The translations under genes and the position numbers were made by a program. A stretch of DNA of 64,000 nt from Parietichytrium sp. I65-24A. Its lineage: Eukaryota > Sar > Bigyra > Thraustochytrida > Thraustochytriidae. The notes below the pieces were generated by a model, which made no database searches, was not told the DNA's origin, and saw only the letters and a list, made by a program, of their open reading frames with translations. The stretch covers positions 342,842-406,841 of the forward strand of contig BLSF01000039.1 in NCBI GenBank assembly GCA_012862575.1, read 5' to 3'. Positions 21,437 through 30,139 of the stretch are shown piece by piece. Every line of letters starts with the position of its first letter. Within the stretch, counting starts at the first letter, position 1.

Positions 21437-23683
21437 ATGGAAGCCTCGTGGCGGAGGCAAAGCGTTGCCCTCGGGGAGCGGAGTCCCCGAGAGAATGAGA
21501 AGGCGTCCTGGTTGGGCAGATTGAAGGAAGATGTGTGCGCGAGCATGGAGTGGCAGGCGCTCACGCAGATTATGTACGACAAGGTACAGGATGGGCTGGA
21601 ACAGAGCAAGATTGCCTACTTTGCGGACCTCTCAGCGGAGGAGAAAGCGCTTATGCTGGACGATATCCAGGAAACCATTAGCGCAGGGGCGGTGTATCGC
21701 GGCTTCACCAACGTGCTGTACGAAAAGCTGGAGAGGGCGATCGCACAGGAGGCGGACAATTCGACTCTGGATGTTTTGTCGCATGCGAAAGCGTCCAAGA
21801 CCGAGCGCGTTTCGGCGATTGCGGCTCGTGAGCTCGGGCACGTGCTGCGGCTCATGCCGGTGAAAATATCGAGGATTCGGCTGCTTCTAAATCAGAATCT
21901 CCCTATGATTCTCCGACGACAGGTCTGGGACCTCTTTCTGCAAGATCCCGAGGCTGCGAATGGTTATAAGGCAAGAACCACCACTCGCCGAGTCGGGACT
22001 ATTTCTGAGATGGACAGTAAAGTAACGGAGCGATTTCAGGAGCTCATGGAAGCAGAATTTAGTGACATAAAGGACTCTGCATCTATTGTCATGATCGGCA
22101 AGTCGGTGCTCTCCTATCGCCTTGCAACCTTAGGGTCGCTTGAAGACTGTGAATATTACCTTGTTTTACCCCTGGTCCAGGTATTTGCTCAAGGATATAG
22201 CGATCTGACCAAGGTAGTGGAAACACTGAATGCTCTCACAAATCTCCCCAGACCACGTTGCAAATCTAACCTGTATGACGAAAAAAGCTTGCTCGATCAG
22301 AGCAAGCTCACTGGAAGTGTCTCAAATCAACTGCACAAGATAGACAATGAGTTAATGTCCCACGTATTGGAAACCGCCAAATCAGGCGATAAAAGCAGCG
22401 TTTCAGGCGAAGATGGGGGAGCTGTTGATCGGCCTGAACCAACACTCTCCATGGCATTAGGCTCTTTATTCAGCGAGGCGGTGGAAAATTTATTCGTCGG
22501 AACCCTCTCTTACGAGACCTGTTTGTATGCCTGGGACCAGTGTATACTGGTTGGTTTTGACCAAATGGTGGTTCCACTATTGGCATGTATAATGGTCCTC
22601 TTGCGCGATCAAATACTGTCAAAAAGCACGATTCAAGGAATTCAGCAGGTGCTCAAGCACCAGGCAAAATCTATCACGGTGTCATCTCTCTCTGCAGAAA
22701 TGGAAAATTCTGCTCTAAAGGACATTAGAAACGCAAATGACCTATCCGTGCGAAGACTCTCGCACTGGAAGATGGGCCCCGTGGAGCCTGTAAACTTGGA
22801 GAAAGTGGCTCAACGCGCTGAAACAAGGCGCCAACTGCGTGTTGAACTCTCACAAAAGGACCTCAGGGGCGCGGATGCGGAAGGAGTCGGGAAAAGCTCT
22901 GAAGAGGTAAAGTTAAGGCTCGAGGAGAAATATGCGGAGCTTCATCCTCCTGGGCATGAACCCGAGCCGCAGAGTGAAAAAAAGGGAGAAGAGGAACAAG
23001 CAGAACCCGGCAGTCATATTACGGAGCCATCCGAACATCGAGAAGAAAGGAGCATAGAGCTCCCTCCCATCGATCTCAAATTGCATCGTCTAGCAGATTC
23101 TTTGAAGCGCGCAATAAGTATGAACCCTGGGTCGTCAGCAGATCGTTTGTGTTCGGCATTAATCGAGCAAAACCCATCATTTGCAAATCAGAACCCAGAC
23201 GATCCAGTTTTAAAGGTAAGCGTAGAGGATCGAGAGGCTTTCTTTCGACCCGTAGAAGGATCGGAAGACAATTCACTCGCAGAAACGATCGTCCGACATG
23301 AGTTCAATAGGCTTGGATGCAGCGAAGAGCGTGTGCAGAAAGTCGCAAAATTGCTGGTCCGTTTCTCCGAAACAGCTTCGAGACTCAAGAAGAAAGACGA
23401 TGCCGACGCAGGCTCCCCGACCAAGCAAGGAAGCAACAGGGAACCTGAATCTGGACCACTAGAAACTCCAAGGGAATCAGCGCGTGTCTCTCCAAGGCCA
23501 GAGGTCGGCGCCACAGAAGCGAGCATTCAAAGCCATCGCTCAGATGGCGAAAAGGAGCTTGTCGCTGCGAGGAGCGATACAGCTTCCTCGGATGAGAATA
23601 CACAACAGAAGGCAGCAGCGGTTGAGGCCATTATTTTGCAAACGCTGGATTCAATAAAGCGGCTGAGGAAGTGCAAGCCATAA
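21437..23683 (+). CDS. TBC-like (degenerate RabGAP) protein, 748 aa
   Basis: I use the ATG at 21437 (MEASWRRQ, context ggcaATGG); upstream in-frame codons are only TTG. Residues ~1-130 are helical. At ~148-170 comes LLLNQNLPMILRRQVWDLFL, like the start of a TBC domain (P..LR..VW.L). At ~350-390 is LFVGTLSYETCLYAWDQCILVGFDQMV, like the TBC C-half (L...W D......G). In TBC RabGAPs catalysis uses IxxDxxR and YxQ. I see neither here: the matching segments read KVTERFQEL and EYYLVLPL. The domain is therefore probably inactive as a GAP and may bind Rabs or act as a scaffold. From ~430 on the protein is charged and disordered (Glu, Lys, Ser, Pro), with a short helical stretch near 545-660. The assignment rests on pattern, so I keep it moderate. 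Confidence 0.6.
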   Translation: MEASWRRQSVALGERSPRENEKASWLGRLKEDVCASMEWQALTQIMYDKVQDGLEQSKIAYFADLSAEEKALMLDDIQETISAGAVYRGFTNVLYEKLERAIAQEADNSTLDVLSHAKASKTERVSAIAARELGHVLRLMPVKISRIRLLLNQNLPMILRRQVWDLFLQDPEAANGYKARTTTRRVGTISEMDSKVTERFQELMEAEFSDIKDSASIVMIGKSVLSYRLATLGSLEDCEYYLVLPLVQVFAQGYSDLTKVVETLNALTNLPRPRCKSNLYDEKSLLDQSKLTGSVSNQLHKIDNELMSHVLETAKSGDKSSVSGEDGGAVDRPEPTLSMALGSLFSEAVENLFVGTLSYETCLYAWDQCILVGFDQMVVPLLACIMVLLRDQILSKSTIQGIQQVLKHQAKSITVSSLSAEMENSALKDIRNANDLSVRRLSHWKMGPVEPVNLEKVAQRAETRRQLRVELSQKDLRGADAEGVGKSSEEVKLRLEEKYAELHPPGHEPEPQSEKKGEEEQAEPGSHITEPSEHREERSIELPPIDLKLHRLADSLKRAISMNPGSSADRLCSALIEQNPSFANQNPDDPVLKVSVEDREAFFRPVEGSEDNSLAETIVRHEFNRLGCSEERVQKVAKLLVRFSETASRLKKKDDADAGSPTKQGSNREPESGPLETPRESARVSPRPEVGATEASIQSHRSDGEKELVAARSDTASSDENTQQKAAAVEAIILQTLDSIKRLRKCKP

Positions 23684-24010
23684 AATCAGGTCTGAATTGA
23701 AAGTATTTACTCGAAGAGCCATGAAAAGGAGGGTTTGTTAACAAACTGCTTTCCCTTTGTTAGAATGTAAGAGAGGAGCAAAGGCAGCAGGACGAAGCGG
23801 AAAGGTGTACAACAAAATGGGGCGATTGATAATTCTTTTTACGATAATCGAGTGATGAAAGTAGAAAACAGCTCGAAAATATCACAAACAGCCTTCGAAA
23901 ATAAGCCCCCAAGGCGATGGATCATCCTGCAAATTGAAAACGCAAACTGATCCAACGCAAAATGCACTGTCGCGATGTGTGTTCGGTAAAAGCTCACGAA
24001 CAACTCACTC
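23684..24010. other. short intergenic gap between convergent genes
   Basis: 327 bp shared by the 3' ends of the TBC-like gene and NF-YC. It is A/T-rich in parts. No gene is present. Confidence 0.6.
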
Positions 24011-24727
24011 TTATTCCGTTTTAATGCGTGGTTCGGGGCCGTCCATACTCTTCAGCTGCTGGTGTTGCTGCTCAATTTTAAGTTGTCTCTGCTCAGCTTC
24101 GATAGTTCCGTCAAAAACATCCACCAAAAAGTCAAACACATCTGCTTTCAAGATTGCAGCATGAATGTCTTCCTTTTGCAGAGTCCTCCGCTTGCAATCT
24201 TCAGCTTCGAGCCAGGCTCTCTTACTTAAGTCCAAGATGAACATTCTACACGCCCTAGCGAACATCACGGGGGCTTCCGCGCTAACCATCCGCACATCTT
24301 CGTCTGCTTTCATGATCCTCTTTATGCGGGCAAGAGGCAGATCGCTGTGCGTCTTGAAGTCTGTGTTCGGGACATCGAGTGTCTCGTTTTCATGGGACAT
24401 CTCCACCCAGAACGGCGCGAGGGCCTCGTCTATCATCTGCTGCGTAACGTTCGATTGGGTGCGCGGTTGTGCAGGCGGGCCTGTGCCTCCCTGCGAGTCC
24501 GAGGGCTCCGCAATGTACAACTCCTGGTTTCCTTGCATACCCATTCCATTCACTTGATTTACGTCCTGCATTCCCATCCCGGCGCCGTGAGGCTGATATC
24601 CGCCGCCGACGACGTATGGCTGATTGTGATACTGCTCCGGGTATCTCTGATCCTGCTGCTGTTGTTGCACCTGCTGATTTGGGTCTAGCATGCCGCCTGG
24701 CGGACCTCCGTGGTGTCTTCCGTTCAT
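24011..24727 (-). CDS. NFYC: NF-YC (HAP5) subunit of the CCAAT-binding factor, 238 aa
   Basis: Single exon. The first ATG is at 24727 (MNGRHHGGP). Residues 1-~95 are Gln/Gly/Pro/Met-rich, an activation-domain-like stretch. The conserved core starts near residue 105 with FWVEMSHENE, then LPLARIKRIMKADEDVRM, APVMFARACRMFILDL, WLEAEDCKRRTLQKEDI and FDFLVDVF, all diagnostic for the NF-YC histone fold. It pairs with NF-YB through this fold and with NF-YA to bind CCAAT boxes in promoters. The tail is Gln/Glu-rich. Core residues match the family closely, so the call is firm. The gene is convergent with the TBC-like gene. Confidence 0.97.
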   Translation of the reverse strand: MNGRHHGGPPGGMLDPNQQVQQQQQDQRYPEQYHNQPYVVGGGYQPHGAGMGMQDVNQVNGMGMQGNQELYIAEPSDSQGGTGPPAQPRTQSNVTQQMIDEALAPFWVEMSHENETLDVPNTDFKTHSDLPLARIKRIMKADEDVRMVSAEAPVMFARACRMFILDLSKRAWLEAEDCKRRTLQKEDIHAAILKADVFDFLVDVFDGTIEAEQRQLKIEQQHQQLKSMDGPEPRIKTE

Positions 24728-26993
24728 CTTCGCTTCGAGTGAAAGATGTCTCAAGACTTTTGTTGTTGTTTTTCACTTTGTCCAAATAGATAGGCTTCTT
24801 TTCTGGACTCCGTCGAGCGTCAAGGATTTCTGACAAGTTGGCGGAACAATCGGTCTCGATCTTCCCCGTCGACACAATCCTTCAACCACGACCACAACTT
24901 GAACCTTGCAGCGAATGCTCTTGTCCCAATCTAAATGCCCCTGACTGATTTCCCTACAAACGCATGCACGCCCTTTTCCACATGCATAAAAATGTATATG
25001 TCTGTACACGTATGTATTCTATGCACTGCGTATGTATCTAGTCCACACTTCCTTCCTTCTTTCCTTCTTTCCCAACAGAGTATCCTGCCACACCAGACTC
25101 CCCCAACGTCGAGCGACGAACTGCTCCTCTCGGCGAATCACTCGCGCTGCACGTTCCACCGTTGGGTCGCGCACGGCGAAATCAAACCGGCAAAGTTTCC
25201 CCGGCCGCGCACCCTTTTCCCGCAGTCTGCTCCCCCTCTTCCTTCTCCTTCTCCCCTACCTTCTCCTCGCCTCTCGGAGAGTGCGCCAGTGGGCCAGCTC
25301 GCTCCTTCTCTTTCCCGTGGGATACCCTTGACTGAAAGGTTAGGTCGCTTGGTAGTTGTCCCCGCGGACAGGGTGATAGCGAGGTCGTTAGAAGGAATGG
25401 TGAGATCGGCCAATGTCCGCTTGCCCACTGTGGATTACGGTGTGTGTAAATGTAGATAGGGATTACAGTGGGAGTCCGACGGTGGTAGCGTCATCGCTGG
25501 GAGAGGCCTAGTCGAACTGCTGTGAGGGGATAGCAGGTGCTAGTGGAAACGTGTAGGAGGAGATGGATACTTGTGATCCAGGAAAGCTTAGCGATGAATA
25601 CTAATGAATAGTAGCCCCTTCCCCTGAAACTTGAAAATAGTGATAAACTTAAGACCTCGATAGCATTTGGCAAAACTGAATTTCGTAAGACATACACTAG
25701 TAGGAACTGTGGAAATGGCGGGAAAGAGAAGGGAGCGTGGGTCTACAGTAAAATCTATGTATACTATCCTATTCACCGAATAATCAACGGCTACTGTAAA
25801 CATTAATACATTGACTAGTATAACCAGTAACGCTCTTCGCTGTGAAGCAAAAGCTGGACACTTCTAGTTCACCCCACCTTCCGATAGGGTTTGTTTACGC
25901 TCTCACTTCGTGGCTTCCTTCTAGTTGTCTTTTCCGGTTTCATTCACTCACTGCGAACGAGTTGTTCACCGTTCAAGTCCGTTCATCATTCCATGTTCAA
26001 GTTTGAATTTATTTGATTGATTGATCAAATTGAGAGGAAGACATTGTGATTTGTGATGAATAGCTTTCAAAAAGCCAAGTTATAACGCGATCAAGAAGGC
26101 CAAGCCCAGAATCCAGGAGCTGCTTTGAGTGAGAGGCTCTATTATGACTCCCGAATACGAAATAATTAATCCAGAATCCAAAATACGAAATGCGAAAATG
26201 CGAAATGCAATGCGGGATACAGTCCAACGTGCGACTGCTTTCATGCAAGTTAAAAAAAATCGCTATCTTGTTCTGAATTTCTGACTCCTGAAGTCTGTTC
26301 AAACGAAGAACGAAGAGCTCGCAAAAAAGTCTTGCGTGTAGTTGGAGTCAAAAAGGTCAACGTTTCTCTTTACATTGATTTTAATAGCAGTAAGCTTCCG
26401 GTCAATGCTGACCACAGTTTGGCCTTTGGTGTGCATTGCGTGCATTGCTGTGACAACTTCAAAGCCAGCTTCTACATTATCGTAAATTCTCAAGTTCCGA
26501 AGCCGAAAGATTGCAAACTTGTATCAAAACGTTTGCAGTTTTGAGCTGTTTTGGACCGTTGAAAAACGATGGCGAAGTGCGAGCAAACACGGGCCACTCC
26601 TTTGCGCAGCCGTGGTGTTGTCGGATGCAGCTGTGGCTAGCAAGCGATCCAGCTTGTGTGGCTCGTCAGAGATCAGCAAGCCAGTCAGTCAGTCAGTGCT
26701 TGCTAGCAGGCACAATCTTTACTCTTGCTTCCTTCCAAGTGCCATCAAGTGCCATGAGGGCCTCTCAGCGTGCAATAGTGGGTGGAGGAGAGCGGCGGGC
26801 GAAACTGTAACTGGACGTCGACGTTGTGTGCCTTCAATTTGCGATGGGCAGGAGCTCGCTGCGACTGGCTAGGCACAAGGTAGCGTCCTCCAGCACTCCT
26901 GTTTGTGTAGTGCAGTCAATGCTTGCACGCTTGGGGACTAATACATAGTCCCGGACGCGGCGATACTGCACATCGAGCGCCACCTTCCGGATG
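24728..26993. other. intergenic, no gene seen
   Basis: About 2.3 kb. Open frames exist (e.g. 24935-25459) but translate into compositionally odd sequence without domains. Small repeats include a ttccttctttcc run at ~25048-25072 and cagtcagtcagt at ~26685-26697. It probably holds the NF-YC promoter and the 3' flank of the OGT-like gene. Confidence 0.45.
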
Positions 26994-29690
26994 TCAATGA
27001 GACTGTACCGGTACCGGTACAGCGCAAGTCAAAATCGAGCTCCACTCTTCCAGCAGCCCGGACAGGTCCGGCGGAACGTTTGCTTCCGAAAACACGCCTG
27101 AACGCCTCGCAGCGTGCTGAAGTTGCGTGGAAATTTTCTCTCGGAGCAAGCTGTCCGAGGCAATTTCTATAGCCTTTTCCACGTATTCAGAAACAGAACG
27201 CGTGAGAAGTTCGCGTATCAGAATGGCATCAGAAGAGTTTGGAAAGGATCGTATCAAGTACTCATAGATTCCTGGTGCGTATTGCGGAATCCATGGGATT
27301 CCATGCAGATAGATGACCACAGGTGCACCAACCGCCAGCGCTTCAAAGTGGCTAACGCCTCCGCCGAAGGGAAAAGTATCCAAGACTACGTCTGCGACGG
27401 CTCCGAGAAGAGTCAAAAATTGATGACGTGGCATTGGCTCGAGCGCCACTACTCTTAAAGGCAATGAAGATTCCTCTCGCTGTGGGCGCAGCTTCTCTCT
27501 AATGCGCTCAGAAATCGCTTCGTTCCAGGCCGTATGCTCGCTGCCAATGATTACCAGCAAGGCCATTGGGTCTTGGTTGAGGATGTCGGCAAGGGCGCGG
27601 TCCATGAGGGGGTGGAATTTATACAAGGTCTGTGGGCAGAGGTAAAGCCGTGCCTTCATGATCCAAGGGTGGTTTGAGAAAAATGCGGCCCTCGCTTGGT
27701 TGCGATCCATAGACGCGATGGCCGCCGCGTCCTCTGGCATTGGAAAGACTGTGGAGAGACCTTTCATGAGCCACAGCTTTTCGGAGTATTTCGGCCCATC
27801 CCTCTCCGGATCCCATCCACGCTCAAAGAGTTGCGAGCTCACAAAGTAATCGATGCTTTTCGGTAGGCCAGAGGTGACAGGATGGCCCCAAAACATGAGC
27901 TGAGCTGGGGCCATCCGCCCGTGAGCCAAAAAGTACGTGAGGAGCCCCATGCCGACTTCCCCAAACACGAGCGCGTCGAGTTCTGCCCTGATCAGCTGGT
28001 CTCTGGCTAAAAGTACACGACCAATGACGGTCGGACTTGCAGACAAGTCAATAATCTCAAACTTTTGAACCACGCTTCGCAGGGACTCAACGAAATTGTC
28101 TTGTCTCGTACTAGAAGGCGCGAACACTGTGACGTGATAGCGCTGCTCCGGGTCCTCGGCAAGCGCGCGAATCGTGTTAAATAAGAGCTTGGAAACAGAG
28201 TGCTCCGCAAAGTACTCGCTAAAGAACCCAATGCGAACTTGCCGTCGATCACCACTCTGGGCCCACGCCTGCCACTGAGTGGTCTTATTGCGAATCCAGT
28301 TGCGCGCATTCAACGAGCCATCATCTGATTTGCCGTTATGGTAATAATAGTCACACGCACATTCTCCTCGCTGCCGCCGCGCTCCGCAGACTGCTTGATG
28401 CTCAGGCACCGTTTGCACATATTTTTGGTTATCCAATCTCGGTTCCAGCAGCGTGTATATCCTCGCTTGCCGCAGCCGCGCCTCCAGATTGGAAAATCCC
28501 AGGTACGCGAAATAGAACCCCACATCCGTGACGGCATCGGCAAGGATATCTATCGACTCTGACTCTGAAACAGTGTCTCTGCCGGCCGCCATCATCCGAG
28601 CCACGCTCTTCACAGCAAGTCGCCACTCCATTTCCTGCCCGGCCAAGAGATGCTCCTCAGCGGCCAGCTGAACCTGTCGCAATCCGCCTCGCAGCGCCAC
28701 TCTGGGCACCGCGAGCGCGCGTCTCACATCGATGGCATCCGCAGCGTCTTGTTTACCATTCGCCCGCGCAGCACTGGCCGCCAATCCGAGCCACCGCGTC
28801 GCCTCGACCATCTCTCCACTTTCCAGCGCCAAATTACCCAGCGACGCCAGCGCCGGCCCACACCCCGGGTCAATCTCCACCGCTCGCATGAACGCCGCTC
28901 TCGCGCCCATACTCTCCAGCTCTATCTCCACATCTGCATCGCTCTTCACGCCTTGCTCAACACCGACAAACTGCTCCCTGTCCTCAAGCAAACTTGTTGT
29001 ACTTTGCCCGACCTCGACATTGACATTGACATCACCCAACTTTTGTTCCCTGTCCTCAAGCAAACTTGTTGTACTTTGCCCGACATCGACATTGACGTCG
29101 ACATTGCCATCGACATCACCCAACTTTTCCACATTCTCTTCACCAGCGCGAGAGCTGCGTCCCCCGATCTCATATGCGGAACCCTGCGCCGGTCCGCACG
29201 AGAGCGCTCGCGCGCTGTTTCTAGTTCCAATTCTGTTTCCTCCGCATGGATCCGCCGCCGATTCCCGTTCCCGCTCCCGTTCCGGTTCCGGTTCCATCGC
29301 CCATGCTGGCATCTCGAACGGCACCTCCGAGTCCGCGACCAGCTGGGTGTCCGCGGCGAGTATGGCCAGCCCCAAGTTGTTGTACGCGGCCGCGCTGCGT
29401 GGCGCAAGGCGTGCGCCGCGCTTTGCCACCCGCAGTCCGAGGTGCGCGCGGCCAGTGCGCGCCAGGATTGCGCCGAGATTCACCGCCGCGCCGGCATGAT
29501 TCGGGTCGTGCACGAGTGTACGCGCGTACGCTTCCGCCGCAAGATGCCAAAGTCCGCGCTCGTCCAGCGACAAGCCGGACGAGAATGCCGTGCTAGCGAC
29601 GTCCGCCGCGGACACAGACGCGACCGCTGCGAGGAACAGGAACAGGAACAGGAACAGCAAGTTGAAGAGGGAGGAGAAGCAGCGGACCAT
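26994..29690 (-). CDS. TPR/OGT-like glycosyltransferase (GT41) with signal peptide, 898 aa
   Basis: ATG at 29690. Residues 1-29 are strongly hydrophobic and end in Ala/Ser (FSSLFNLLFLFLFLFLAAVASVSAA), a signal peptide. TPR-like repeats follow at ~35-120 (HLAAEAYARTLVHDPNHAGAAVNLG) and ~260-330, broken by a low-complexity insert (~130-260) that holds a duplicated segment. The GT41 part starts near residue 490 with VRIGFFSEYFAEHSVSKLL, like the IGYVSxDFxxH start of OGT. It continues with FWGHPVTSGLPKSIDYFVSS, LYLCPQTLYKFHP and DTFPFGGGVSHFEALAVGAPVV, equivalents of the UDP-sugar-binding motifs. OGT and SPINDLY add O-GlcNAc or O-fucose to nuclear and cytosolic proteins. A secreted or luminal copy is unusual, and its donor and acceptor are unknown. 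Confidence 0.85.
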   Translation of the reverse strand: MVRCFSSLFNLLFLFLFLFLAAVASVSAADVASTAFSSGLSLDERGLWHLAAEAYARTLVHDPNHAGAAVNLGAILARTGRAHLGLRVAKRGARLAPRSAAAYNNLGLAILAADTQLVADSEVPFEMPAWAMEPEPERERERESAADPCGGNRIGTRNSARALSCGPAQGSAYEIGGRSSRAGEENVEKLGDVDGNVDVNVDVGQSTTSLLEDREQKLGDVNVNVEVGQSTTSLLEDREQFVGVEQGVKSDADVEIELESMGARAAFMRAVEIDPGCGPALASLGNLALESGEMVEATRWLGLAASAARANGKQDAADAIDVRRALAVPRVALRGGLRQVQLAAEEHLLAGQEMEWRLAVKSVARMMAAGRDTVSESESIDILADAVTDVGFYFAYLGFSNLEARLRQARIYTLLEPRLDNQKYVQTVPEHQAVCGARRQRGECACDYYYHNGKSDDGSLNARNWIRNKTTQWQAWAQSGDRRQVRIGFFSEYFAEHSVSKLLFNTIRALAEDPEQRYHVTVFAPSSTRQDNFVESLRSVVQKFEIIDLSASPTVIGRVLLARDQLIRAELDALVFGEVGMGLLTYFLAHGRMAPAQLMFWGHPVTSGLPKSIDYFVSSQLFERGWDPERDGPKYSEKLWLMKGLSTVFPMPEDAAAIASMDRNQARAAFFSNHPWIMKARLYLCPQTLYKFHPLMDRALADILNQDPMALLVIIGSEHTAWNEAISERIREKLRPQREESSLPLRVVALEPMPRHQFLTLLGAVADVVLDTFPFGGGVSHFEALAVGAPVVIYLHGIPWIPQYAPGIYEYLIRSFPNSSDAILIRELLTRSVSEYVEKAIEIASDSLLREKISTQLQHAARRSGVFSEANVPPDLSGLLEEWSSILTCAVPVPVQSH
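28974..29130. repeat. ~70-bp imperfect tandem duplication within the OGT-like gene
   Basis: Two copies (from ~28975 and from ~29046) begin ttccctgtcctcaag or tccctgtcctcaag and end in cacccaactttt. The second copy carries extra gac/gcc triplets. In protein this is two copies of a KLGDV..VDVGQSTTSLLEDREQ module in a low-complexity insert. Confidence 0.85.
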
Positions 29691-30139
29691 GGGGGGTGCG
29701 CGGACTCAAGGACTGCAAGTAATGCAAGGACTGCGAGGACTGCAAGACGGACGACAAGGAGATGGAGTTATGAGAATGATGGATGATTTGGTGTGTGCCT
29801 GTTCTGTAGAGAGGGTGGATGGATGGATGGATTGAAAGGCTTGCGGCTGGCTTGACTTGCATGTTCCTCGGGTCGTGCGAGTTTGTGTGACAGTTTGTGT
29901 GTTTGTGTGTGTGTTTGTGTTTGGTTTTATGTTGTGTGCTGGACGGTGTGCTCTCTTTGAACTGGTTCTAAAGAAGACTTGCCCTGATTTTAAAAACATA
30001 CCAATCAAGCTTTTGTCGGGAAAGCGTGCGGTGGAACCATACCTGAATACTGAAGAAAAAAAAAAAAAGCTTGGTTATTATGTAAATGAAAGTAAGAAGG
30101 AGAGAAAGAAAAGTGAGATTTGAAATGGGTAGATTTGTT
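29691..30139. other. intergenic gap with GT-rich and GGAT runs
   Basis: Holds the 5' flank of the OGT-like gene and the 3' flank of the next. Contains tggatggatggatgg at ~29816-29830, a GT-rich stretch at ~29880-29920 and an A-run at ~30055-30068. No gene seen. Confidence 0.6.

Noticed and set aside
21082-21498. Plus-strand 138-codon frame before the TBC-like gene
   Set aside because: It overlaps the true start in another frame, and its composition is that of non-coding DNA.
24935-25459. 174-codon plus-strand frame upstream of NF-YC
   Set aside because: Low-complexity Pro/Ser/Leu sequence from CT-rich DNA, with no domain or splice support.
29246-29596. Pro-rich plus-strand frame opposite the OGT-like gene
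   Set aside because: An antisense shadow of a GC-rich low-complexity insert.
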